Positions 26,260-33,791 of a stretch of DNA of 64,000 bases are shown here, piece after piece. The position numbers and the translations under genes were made by a program. This DNA comes from an uncultured Pelagibacteraceae bacterium (GTDB lineage Bacteria > Pseudomonadota > Alphaproteobacteria > Pelagibacterales > Pelagibacteraceae), in assembly GCA_902623785.1 (NCBI GenBank), contig CACNVG010000001.1:10001-74000 (forward strand), given 5' to 3'. The first letter of the stretch is position 1. Every line of letters starts with the position of its first letter. The notes beneath the pieces were generated by a model. The model was given only the letters and a program-made list of their open reading frames with translations. It was not told the origin of the DNA and did not search any database.

Positions 26260-26853
26260 TTAGTTATTTGCAAATACAGATAATGTGTCAAATAATGCCT
26301 GAACATTTCCACCATTATTTTCAATAATTGAATGGAACTCTTCTTTTTGTGTACGAGCTAAACTTAAGCCTTCTATTACTAAATCTCTGATTAATGGATT
26401 TTCTGGATTTTTGGTATATACTCTCCAATCAATTTTTACCTCAGGTCTATCTGAATTTCCTAAAAGTTTACTATAAACAATTGTATATTTTTCGTTTTTT
26501 ACTTCCTCATTTATCACTATTATTTTTGCATCTTTATAAGATACCAATCTTCCAGAGAAGCTCTTTAAAAAGTAATCTTTAAAGAGTTTTTTATATTCAG
26601 CTTTCTGATTTTCTGTTAGAGTTTTTCTGTATTTGCCTAGGGTATATAATCCTACTCCATTAATATCGACAGAGCTTTCTCCAATTTTTTTTAATTTTAC
26701 TATTTTTTCGTCATCTGTAATTTTACTCGATAGAATTTCTGATGTCTTTAAAGATAAATCAGATATAAATTCACTTGGATTACTCGCAGAAACATTTGTT
26801 GTTATTAGAATAAAAAAAATAGCAGAAAATAATGATCTTTTTAATAATTTCAT
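26260..26853 (-). CDS. mlaC: MlaC-type periplasmic phospholipid-binding protein
   Basis: A 197-residue secreted protein with a signal peptide ending near VSAS (residues ~20-24). The body shows the MlaC/Ttg2D pattern: VDINGVGLYTLGKYRKTLT (residues ~58-76), then KEYFLKSFSGRL-like and IDWRVYTKNPENPLIRDLVIEG (in parts). MlaC carries phospholipids across the periplasm between outer-membrane MlaA and inner-membrane MlaFEDB. It follows mlaA by 14 nt as a two-gene operon; mlaFED are not in the window. Confidence 0.88.
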   Translation of the reverse strand: MKLLKRSLFSAIFFILITTNVSASNPSEFISDLSLKTSEILSSKITDDEKIVKLKKIGESSVDINGVGLYTLGKYRKTLTENQKAEYKKLFKDYFLKSFSGRLVSYKDAKIIVINEEVKNEKYTIVYSKLLGNSDRPEVKIDWRVYTKNPENPLIRDLVIEGLSLARTQKEEFHSIIENNGGNVQALFDTLSVFANN

Positions 26854-26867
26854 TTATAACTAAATTA

Positions 26868-27626
26868 TTATTTTTCTATTGAGTCCCAATCGCTGTCGTC
26901 CATTGTCTCAATAATTTCTTTAGAATTTTTAATTTTCCTTTTTCTGTCCTGCAAATATATACTTCGAATTGTAGCATATAAATCTACTGAATTTCTCTCT
27001 ACACTTTCAAATGCTTCAAGATTTTTTGCTCTAAAATCAACTCCAGAAACTCCTTTGGAAAAATAATAGTCAGACTCATTAACATATTGAGTGTCATTTT
27101 TAACAGTAATGTTATACCAGGCATCTCCTCCGCTAAAAGATATCATTGATCCTACGGTATCTCTAATCGTTGATGGTCCTAAAACTGGTAGAACTATATA
27201 ACATCCTTCACCAACCCCCATCACACCTAGTGTTTGACCAAAGTCCTCTTTTTCTTTTCTTTCTAGACCAAATGAATTTGCAGGATCAAATATTCCGACA
27301 ATTCCTAGAGTAGAGTTTATCAAAAATCTTGTAGTGTTATGAAGTGCAGAACTAAAATCGCCCTGTAAAATATTGTTAGGAACAGTTATCAAGTTTGAGA
27401 GATTGTTAAGTGCGTTGCTTGTCCCAGTTCTAATAGGTGATGGCAATTTTCTATAACCTTTTGAAACTGGCTTAAATATTGCTTTGTCTAAACCCATATT
27501 AAATGCAAAAGTGGCTCTATTAATTTTTTCAAAACAATCTTTTGCTCCTTCATCGGCTGAGGTTTGAAATACAACTGATAATTGAAGCATGTTCAACACA
27601 GTAAAAATTATTAAAAATCTCTTCAT
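26868..27626 (-). CDS. mlaA: MlaA (VacJ) outer-membrane phospholipid transport protein
   Basis: A 252-residue protein with N-terminal signal (cleavage likely near QTSA-DEG). The MlaA core is clear: FEKINRATFAFN, NNLSNLITVPNNILQGD, FGLERKEKEDFGQTLG, and GCYIVLPVLGPSTIRDTVG. Family members are usually lipoproteins, but no lipobox Cys is visible at the signal end, so this one may be processed by ordinary signal peptidase. MlaA extracts misplaced outer-leaflet phospholipid and passes it to MlaC, encoded 14 nt downstream. Confidence 0.92.
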   Translation of the reverse strand: MKRFLIIFTVLNMLQLSVVFQTSADEGAKDCFEKINRATFAFNMGLDKAIFKPVSKGYRKLPSPIRTGTSNALNNLSNLITVPNNILQGDFSSALHNTTRFLINSTLGIVGIFDPANSFGLERKEKEDFGQTLGVMGVGEGCYIVLPVLGPSTIRDTVGSMISFSGGDAWYNITVKNDTQYVNESDYYFSKGVSGVDFRAKNLEAFESVERNSVDLYATIRSIYLQDRKRKIKNSKEIIETMDDSDWDSIEK

Positions 27627-27687
27627 ATAAGGATTTGTATAATGTATCTTTTACCAAAGTAAATCAGAAATTTGCTATAGATTTCCA

Positions 27688-28419
27688 ATGATTATGAGAA
27701 ATTTTCCAAAATATTCACCAAATTTTGATCAAAAAAAGAGAAGAAAAAAAGACATAAAATTTGTTATTTTTCATTATACTGGAATGAAATCAGAACAAAA
27801 AGCTATTCAAAAACTATGTAGCGAAAAATCAAAAGTTAGTAGCCATTTTTTTATAAAAACTAATGGTGAAATACTAAATCTTATTCCTGAAAGATATATT
27901 GCTTGGCATGCAGGATTATCATGTTGGAAAAAAAAAGTGTCATTAAACAAAAAATCAATTGGTATCGAAATCCAAAACCCTGGGCACTCTTTCGATTATC
28001 CCAAATTTACAAAAAAACAGGTCATGAGTGTAATTAAATTGTCTAAGTACTTAAAAAAGGAATTTGGTATATTAAGTAAAAATTTTTTGGGTCACTCTGA
28101 TATCTCACCATTAAGAAAAAAAGATCCTGGCGAAAAGTTTCCATGGCAATATCTATCTAAATTTAAAATAGGCATTTGGGCTTATAAAAATGGGGTAAAG
28201 AAGGTAAAGGAAATAAATAAAATTACTAAAAAAAATGAGCAATTATTTTTTAAATTACTTTATAATATTGGGTATTGTAAAATTAAAAAAAACCCTAAAA
28301 ATTTAAAAAAAATAATTATTGCTTTCCAAAGAAGGTTTAGACCAGAAAATGTTGATGGAAAAATTGATAATCAATGTTTAAATATAGCTAAAAACCTAGT
28401 TAAACAAGGTTTAAATTAG
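27688..28419 (+). CDS. N-acetylmuramoyl-L-alanine amidase (Amidase_2, AmiD/AmpD-like)
   Basis: A 243-residue zinc amidase. Likely metal ligands are H29 in FHYTG, the His in LGHSD and the Asp in KDPG; SSHFFIK and WHAG are also typical. The C-terminal ~70 residues form a peptidoglycan-binding-like domain (IIAFQRRFRPE, VDGKID). This two-domain form matches AmiD. No signal peptide is seen, so it might act in the cytoplasm on recycled muropeptides, like AmpD. An alternative ATG lies at 27694. rnpB follows 34 nt downstream. Confidence 0.87.
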   Translation: MIMRNFPKYSPNFDQKKRRKKDIKFVIFHYTGMKSEQKAIQKLCSEKSKVSSHFFIKTNGEILNLIPERYIAWHAGLSCWKKKVSLNKKSIGIEIQNPGHSFDYPKFTKKQVMSVIKLSKYLKKEFGILSKNFLGHSDISPLRKKDPGEKFPWQYLSKFKIGIWAYKNGVKKVKEINKITKKNEQLFFKLLYNIGYCKIKKNPKNLKKIIIAFQRRFRPENVDGKIDNQCLNIAKNLVKQGLN

Positions 28420-28441
28420 CATTGAAAAAAATATTTATTCA

Positions 28442-28447
28442 TATAAT
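28442..28447 (+). promoter_or_regulatory. -10 hexamer of the RNase P RNA gene
   Basis: A perfect TATAAT ends 6 nt before the first base of the rnpB P1 helix (28454), the right distance for a transcription start. The -35 region (around 28419-28427) is weak. Confidence 0.6.
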
Positions 28448-28453
28448 TATGAA

Positions 28454-28807
28454 TTGCTAGATAAGCGACTTATCGCTTTAATTTTTAAAGAGGAAAGTCC
28501 GGGCTCTACAAAGACACGGTGCCAGTTAATTGCTGGCGGGGGAAACCCCAGGGACAGTGCCACAGAAAATAAACCGCCTCATCAAGGCAAGGGTGAAAAG
28601 GTGTGGTAAGAGCACACCGGTTATTTGGTAACAGATAGCGCATGGAAAACCCCACCGAGAGCAAGACCAAGTAGAGATGACATTGTGCAAACTAAAAGCG
28701 GTCTTTGGCTAGTCATCAGGGTTGGTTGCTTGAGCTTTAGGGTGACCTAAAGCCTAGAGAAATGATAAGTTTAAATGACAGAACCCGGCTTATAGCTTAT
28801 CTAGCAA
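28454..28807 (+). ncRNA. rnpB: RNase P RNA (bacterial type A)
   Basis: The ends pair as P1: TTGCTAGATAAGC (28454-28466) with GCTTATCTAGCAA (28795-28807). Universal blocks are present: GAGGAAAGTCCGGGCTC near the 5' side (about 28489-28505), ACAGATAGC-like core, GAGAGCAAGACCAAGTAGAG in the middle (in parts), and CAGAACCCGGCTTATAG near the 3' end. This is the catalytic RNA that matures tRNA 5' ends. Length ~354 nt is normal. Confidence 0.97.
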
Positions 28808-28868
28808 ATCATCAAAAAAATTTTGTTTATCAAATGTTCTTTACCAATAAGAAGCTTAAATATAGGTA

Positions 28869-28897
28869 TTGACGGTTGCATTAAAAACCCATATATT
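28869..28897 (+). promoter_or_regulatory. dcw cluster promoter
   Basis: TTGACG (28869-28874) and TATATT (28892-28897) are separated by exactly 17 bp, an excellent sigma-70-type promoter upstream of mraZ. The -10 overlaps the first two MraZ boxes, so MraZ binding should repress it. Confidence 0.75.
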
Positions 28898-28911
28898 CCC
28901 ATAAATACCCA
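28887..28911 (-). promoter_or_regulatory. Three MraZ boxes with 10-bp spacing
   Basis: CCCA occurs at 28888-28891, 28898-28901 and 28908-28911, that is, TGGGN-N5 repeated three times on the minus strand. MraZ is known to bind TGGGN repeats separated by 5 nt in front of mraZ. The boxes lie over and just after the -10 of the promoter at 28869-28897. Confidence 0.8.
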
Positions 28912-28930
28912 AATGGGTTAATTATGAATT

Positions 28931-29383
28931 ATGTTTTTATCGACGTACGAAAACAATATAGACAAAAAAGGAAGGGTATCTGTGCCTGCGCAATTTAGAT
29001 CACATTTGTCCAGCTTGGGTTTTAATAGTATTATTTGTTTCCCATCTTTTAATCAACAATGTTTAGAAGCTTGGCCTCAAGATAGAATTGAAAAAATATC
29101 AGATGCAATTGATAATCTAAATCCTTTTGAGGAAAAAAAAGATTATTTTGCTACCTCAATTTTATCAGAGAGTGTAAATTTAATTTTTGACACAGAGGGT
29201 AGAATTTCTCTAACAAAAAAACTTCTTCAACATTCAAAAATAAAAACAAGGATTTTATTTGTTGGTTTAGGCAAAACTTTCCAAATTTGGGAACCAATAT
29301 TATTTGAAAAATTTAAGGCAAAAGCTATCAAAAAATCAAACTTAAACAGGGCAAGTCTTAAATGGGAAAAAAAGATAAATTAA
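28931..29383 (+). CDS. mraZ: MraZ transcriptional regulator of the division/cell-wall cluster
   Basis: A 150-residue protein with two AbrB-like halves: DKKGRVSVPAQFRS at about 11-24 and DTEGRISLTKKLL near 96-108, both variants of the family's DxxGR signature. It forms a ring and represses its own cluster by binding TGGGN repeats; three such boxes lie 20-44 nt upstream. The start ATG at 28931 is about 27 nt after the expected transcription start. ftsZ follows 16 nt downstream. Confidence 0.93.
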   Translation: MFLSTYENNIDKKGRVSVPAQFRSHLSSLGFNSIICFPSFNQQCLEAWPQDRIEKISDAIDNLNPFEEKKDYFATSILSESVNLIFDTEGRISLTKKLLQHSKIKTRILFVGLGKTFQIWEPILFEKFKAKAIKKSNLNRASLKWEKKIN

Positions 29384-29399
29384 TAAAGAGGGGGGAATA

Positions 29400-30842
29400 A
29401 TGACAATTAATTTTAAAACACCAGAGATTAAAGAGCTCAAACCTAGAATACTGGTTTTAGGTGTAGGTGGAGCTGGAGGAAATGCAATTAACAAAATGAT
29501 TGAGAGTGGACTTCAAGGAGTTGAATTTGTAGCAGTTAATACAGACGCACAAGATTTAATCCACAGTAAAGCAAAGGCAAAAATACAAATTGGTTTAAAT
29601 TTAACAAAGGGTCTAGGCGCTGGATCAAAAATTGATATTGGTCAAGCTGCTGCTGACGAGTCGTTAAATGAAATAGTAAATTGTTTACAAGGAGCAAACA
29701 TGGTTTTCATAACTGCAGGAATGGGTGGTGGAACAGGAACTGGATCTGCACATGTAATTGCTCGAGCTGCAAAGGAACTTAATATTCTAACAGTAGGTGT
29801 TGTCACTTTACCTTTTTTATATGAGGGCTCATCCAGAATGAGAAGAGCTCAACAAGGTTTAGAGGAATTAAGAAAACATGTCGATACTATTATAGTAGTT
29901 CCTAATCAAAATTTATTTAAGATTGCAAATGAGAAGACAACTTTTGAAGAGTCTTTTGAACTTTCAAACGATGTACTTCTACAAGGTGTTCAAAGTGTAA
30001 CTGATTTAATGGTACGTCCTGGTTTAGTCAATTTAGACTTCGCCGACGTGGAGTCTATAATGAGCTCAATGGGTAAAGCGATGATGGGTACTGGTGAAGC
30101 TGAAGGTGAAAATAGAGCTATTAACGCTGCTGAACAAGCTATAAGCAATCCTCTTATCGATGACTATTCTTTAAAAGGTGCTAAAGGTTTGTTAATAAAT
30201 ATTACTGGTGGTAAAGATTTAACACTTTTTGAAGTTGATGAAGTTGTAAAAAAAATTACCTCTGAGGTAGATCCTGAGGTGGAATTCATAAAAGGGTGCA
30301 TAATTGATCCATCTCTAGAAGGTAGATTAAGAGTTTCAATTGTTGCAACTTCGTTAGATGGACAGCAACCTGAGTCAAAATCAGTTATCAATATGGTTCA
30401 TAGAATTCAAAACCGAAATCCAGGCTATTCAGACTTTTCAAATTTGAAACCAAATTATTCTTATGAAATGAATCAAGGATTATCAACTAGTGGTGCCAAT
30501 GCATTAAAAATAGAAACTAACGATATCAAAGTTTCAGAAAATGACTTGATCTCATCTATGGTAGATGAAAAAATGGCAGTTGAAAATCCTACAACAAGTG
30601 AAGGTGTTAATGATGAAAGTTCTCTTGAGGAAAAACTGATACTTAGCGATAATGCTGTAGATACCACAGGCGACGAATCTAATGGACTTGAAAACTTTAA
30701 TTTAGATGTACAGGATCCTCAATTATTTGACGAGAGTCAAAATATAAACTCTGATCACGAAACAAATATAAATGAGGATAGTGATACAGATGAAGAAGAT
30801 GAACTAGAAATACCAGCATTTTTAAGAAGACAAAAAAATTAA
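29400..30842 (+). CDS. ftsZ: Cell division protein FtsZ
   Basis: A 480-residue tubulin homologue. The GTP-binding signature GGGTGTGS is at 109-116, the T7-loop synergy region NLDFADVESIM near 210-220, and the C-terminal conserved peptide IPAFLRRQ at 471-478 after a ~145-residue acidic linker, as in alphaproteobacteria. An unusually strong ribosome binding site (AGAGGGGGG, ending 29395) precedes the ATG by 4 nt, fitting high expression. It sits between mraZ and rsmH rather than after ftsA, so it is expected to share the MraZ-controlled promoter. Confidence 0.97.
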   Translation: MTINFKTPEIKELKPRILVLGVGGAGGNAINKMIESGLQGVEFVAVNTDAQDLIHSKAKAKIQIGLNLTKGLGAGSKIDIGQAAADESLNEIVNCLQGANMVFITAGMGGGTGTGSAHVIARAAKELNILTVGVVTLPFLYEGSSRMRRAQQGLEELRKHVDTIIVVPNQNLFKIANEKTTFEESFELSNDVLLQGVQSVTDLMVRPGLVNLDFADVESIMSSMGKAMMGTGEAEGENRAINAAEQAISNPLIDDYSLKGAKGLLINITGGKDLTLFEVDEVVKKITSEVDPEVEFIKGCIIDPSLEGRLRVSIVATSLDGQQPESKSVINMVHRIQNRNPGYSDFSNLKPNYSYEMNQGLSTSGANALKIETNDIKVSENDLISSMVDEKMAVENPTTSEGVNDESSLEEKLILSDNAVDTTGDESNGLENFNLDVQDPQLFDESQNINSDHETNINEDSDTDEEDELEIPAFLRRQKN

Positions 30843-30860
30843 TGGTCTTCGAAAAAATAA

Positions 30861-31865
30861 ATGAGTGCCACTATTTTACCGGAAAAAAACTTGCATTATC
30901 CGGTTCTTCTAAATGAAGTAATAGATATTATAACCCCTCAAAATGGTGGCACTTTTATAGATTGTACATTTGGTCAAGGTGGTTACTCAAAAAAAATATT
31001 AGAATATCCAAACACTAAAGTAATAGCTATTGATAGAGATAAAAACTCTCAACACATTGCATCAGACTTCAAAAAAAAGTTTGAGGATAGATTTTCTTTT
31101 CATAATATTAAGTTTAGCCAAATAAAGGACTTAAATATCAAAAATGAAATTAAAGGTATAATTTTTGATTTAGGTTATTCTATAAATCAAATCAAAAATC
31201 TCTCAACAGGCTTGTCATTTGATAGCAAAGGCGAACTTAATATGAAGATGGGGCTAAATGATTTTTCTGCCAAAGACGTAATAAACAAGTTAGATCAAAA
31301 AGAATTAGAGCAAATTTTTAGATATTTTGGTGAAGAAAAAAATTCAAAACTTATATCCAAAAAAATTGTACTTGAGCGACAAAAAAAAAATTTAGATACT
31401 CAGGATTTGGTTAATATAGTAAAAAGAGTAAAAAAAAAGCATTATACAAAAACTAATCCAGCAACAAAAGTTTTCCAAGCTTTAAGAATTTTTGTAAACA
31501 AAGAAATAAGTGAACTCTCAAAGAGTTTAGAGGCATCTGCAAGTATTGTTAGTCAAAATGGAATAGTATTAACAGTATCGTTTCATTCGCTAGAAGACAA
31601 GATTTGTAAATTTTTTTTTAACCATCTTTCAAAACAAGACAAGGTTTCTAGATATTTACCAGAGAAAAAAACTACAAAAAAATCGTTTAGTCTTATAACA
31701 AAAAAACCTGTCACGCCCGATCCTCAGGAATTGAAATTAAATCCACCATCTAGATCTGCAAAATTAAGAGCGATAAAAAAAATTGGTCTATATGAAAATA
31801 ATATGAATGTATTTGAAAAATACGAAAGTTTATTAAAAATTGAAAACCTTTCCAAAAAACTATGA
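30861..31865 (+). CDS. rsmH: 16S rRNA m4C1402 methyltransferase RsmH
   Basis: A 334-residue SAM methyltransferase. Motif I FIDCTFGQGGYS is near 32-43, DLGYSINQ near 107-114, and late blocks NPATKVFQALRIFVNKE and SFHSLEDK are diagnostic of RsmH/MraW. It methylates N4 of C1402 in the ribosomal P site. It starts 18 nt after ftsZ and overlaps the ftsL start by 4 nt (ATGA). Confidence 0.96.
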   Translation: MSATILPEKNLHYPVLLNEVIDIITPQNGGTFIDCTFGQGGYSKKILEYPNTKVIAIDRDKNSQHIASDFKKKFEDRFSFHNIKFSQIKDLNIKNEIKGIIFDLGYSINQIKNLSTGLSFDSKGELNMKMGLNDFSAKDVINKLDQKELEQIFRYFGEEKNSKLISKKIVLERQKKNLDTQDLVNIVKRVKKKHYTKTNPATKVFQALRIFVNKEISELSKSLEASASIVSQNGIVLTVSFHSLEDKICKFFFNHLSKQDKVSRYLPEKKTTKKSFSLITKKPVTPDPQELKLNPPSRSAKLRAIKKIGLYENNMNVFEKYESLLKIENLSKKL

Positions 31866-32128
31866 AAAAATATATAATTTTTTTTTCTATTGTTTCCCTT
31901 ATTATCACCACATCAATTGTTAAATCGTCCACTAGACAATTAGAAAAAAATATTTTTACACTCGAAGAGGAAGTGAAAATTTTAGAAGAGAAATTTAATT
32001 TTTTAATTTTGGAAAACGATTATTTAACCACACCAGAAAGATTAATTAGATTAAAAGAAAAAATATTTAAAGATCAATTTTTTCCTATAGATCCTAGGGA
32101 TATAAAAAAGATAGATAATAATGAATAA
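31862..32128 (+). CDS. ftsL: Cell division protein FtsL
   Basis: An 88-residue bitopic protein with a transmembrane segment at about 4-20 and then a leucine/charge heptad pattern (residues ~25-55) consistent with the coiled coil that pairs with FtsB. Sequence identity in FtsL is always low; the call rests on size, topology and position between rsmH and ftsI. It overlaps rsmH by 4 nt and ftsI by 8 nt. Confidence 0.85.
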   Translation: MKKYIIFFSIVSLIITTSIVKSSTRQLEKNIFTLEEEVKILEEKFNFLILENDYLTTPERLIRLKEKIFKDQFFPIDPRDIKKIDNNE

Positions 32129-33779
32129 AAATAAAAAAAGATTGTATATAACAGAAAATGAAGATGGTTTTAAATTTTCAGAAAAAAAAAGAATAGTTTC
32201 TTTTAATAGAATCGCATTTTTGTTTTTTTTTATTCTTTTTATATTTTTACTCTATTCAACTAAGATCGTATATTTAGGATCCAGTGGCCCAAAACAAAAA
32301 TATCAAGTAACAAATAAAATTAAGAATTATCGCGCTGATATTATTGATTTCGATGGTAGTTTTATTGCTAAATCAGTAACTACTTACAATGTTGGAATTA
32401 AACCAAATTTAATTAATGACAAAAAAAAATTTTTATTAAAATTAAAATATTCATTTCCTGAATTAGACTTTAGAAAAATTGAAAATAATCTTAATAAGAA
32501 AAAGTTCTTTTATCTAAAAAAAAAACTTACACCTAAAAAGTCAGAAGAAATTAAATTATTAGGTGAAAAGTCTATAATTCTTGAACCAAAAATTACAAGA
32601 ATTTATCCCGATAATAATTTATTTTCTCATACGATTGGCCAGATAGATGATGAAAACTTTGGAGTATCAGGTATTGAAAAAAGCTTCGATAATTATCTCA
32701 AAACAAGTACCAAACCACTTACAATTACTTTAGACAAAGAAATTCAATTTATTATTAGACAAGAACTTCTAGATTTTGAAAAAATTTTCAAGAATGTTGG
32801 AAGTGCAGGTATCTTAATGAATATTAATAGTGGAGAGATACTATCATTAGTATCCTTACCTGACTTTGACATTAATAAACGTAATAATATTTCTGATAAA
32901 ATGTATATTAACAGAGCAACTAAAGGAGTTTATGAATTTGGATCAGTTTTTAAAACATTTACAATAGCTGCTGGATTTAATGAAAAATTAATTAAACCAA
33001 ATGACATGTTCAATAATCTTGAAAAAAAAATTAAATGTGGTGGCAGAACGATTTCAGAGTATGATGAAAATTTATCACAAAATTTATCAGTTGAAGAAAT
33101 TTTAATTAAATCGGGAAATATAGGATCTGTCAAAATAGGTCAAAAGTTAGGCGTTGATAAGATTAGAAATTTTTTAAATAAAATTGGAATTATTGGGGAT
33201 ATAAAATTTGACATAACAGAGATCGGAACACCGATCCCTTTTAATTGGGGAAAGTGTAAACTTTTAACTGTCTCCTTTGGTCATGGTATTACAACTACAC
33301 TTTTACAGCTTGCTAAAGGTTACGCAATAATATCAAACGGTGGGTTTAATATTACACCAACTTTAGTCAAAAATGACAATATCAAATTAGAAAAAGGAAG
33401 AAGAGTTTTAAACAGAGATGTAAGTTTAAAGATAAATCAAATTTTGAGAAGAGTCGTAACTGAAGGCACTGCAAGTTTAGCAGATGTAAAAGGATATAAT
33501 ATCGGGGGAAAAACAGGTACTGCACTTATTGTAGAAAACGGAAAATATACTAAAAAAAAAATTAATACTTTTGCATCAATTTTTCCAACAAATGAGCCAG
33601 AGTATGTTTTGATTATTATGTTGGAAGATACAAAATTATCAAAAGATTATGTTTATAAATATCGAAATAAACCAGGTTCATTTGTAGGCACTCCTTTTAA
33701 TACTGCTGGGTGGACTTCTGTAGAAGTAGCAGCAAAAATAATAGAAAAAATAGGACCTATTTTAGCCACAAAATACTAA
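32121..33779 (+). CDS. ftsI: Division-specific transpeptidase FtsI (PBP3)
   Basis: A 552-residue class B penicillin-binding protein. It has one N-terminal membrane anchor (about 30-47), a pedestal domain, then the transpeptidase domain with the SxxK Ser in GSVFK (about residue 272), SGN in KSGNIGS and KTGTA late in the chain. It cross-links septal peptidoglycan with FtsW. It starts 8 nt inside ftsL. Confidence 0.95.
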   Translation: MNKNKKRLYITENEDGFKFSEKKRIVSFNRIAFLFFFILFIFLLYSTKIVYLGSSGPKQKYQVTNKIKNYRADIIDFDGSFIAKSVTTYNVGIKPNLINDKKKFLLKLKYSFPELDFRKIENNLNKKKFFYLKKKLTPKKSEEIKLLGEKSIILEPKITRIYPDNNLFSHTIGQIDDENFGVSGIEKSFDNYLKTSTKPLTITLDKEIQFIIRQELLDFEKIFKNVGSAGILMNINSGEILSLVSLPDFDINKRNNISDKMYINRATKGVYEFGSVFKTFTIAAGFNEKLIKPNDMFNNLEKKIKCGGRTISEYDENLSQNLSVEEILIKSGNIGSVKIGQKLGVDKIRNFLNKIGIIGDIKFDITEIGTPIPFNWGKCKLLTVSFGHGITTTLLQLAKGYAIISNGGFNITPTLVKNDNIKLEKGRRVLNRDVSLKINQILRRVVTEGTASLADVKGYNIGGKTGTALIVENGKYTKKKINTFASIFPTNEPEYVLIIMLEDTKLSKDYVYKYRNKPGSFVGTPFNTAGWTSVEVAAKIIEKIGPILATKY

Positions 33780-33791
33780 GAATTTAAAAAA

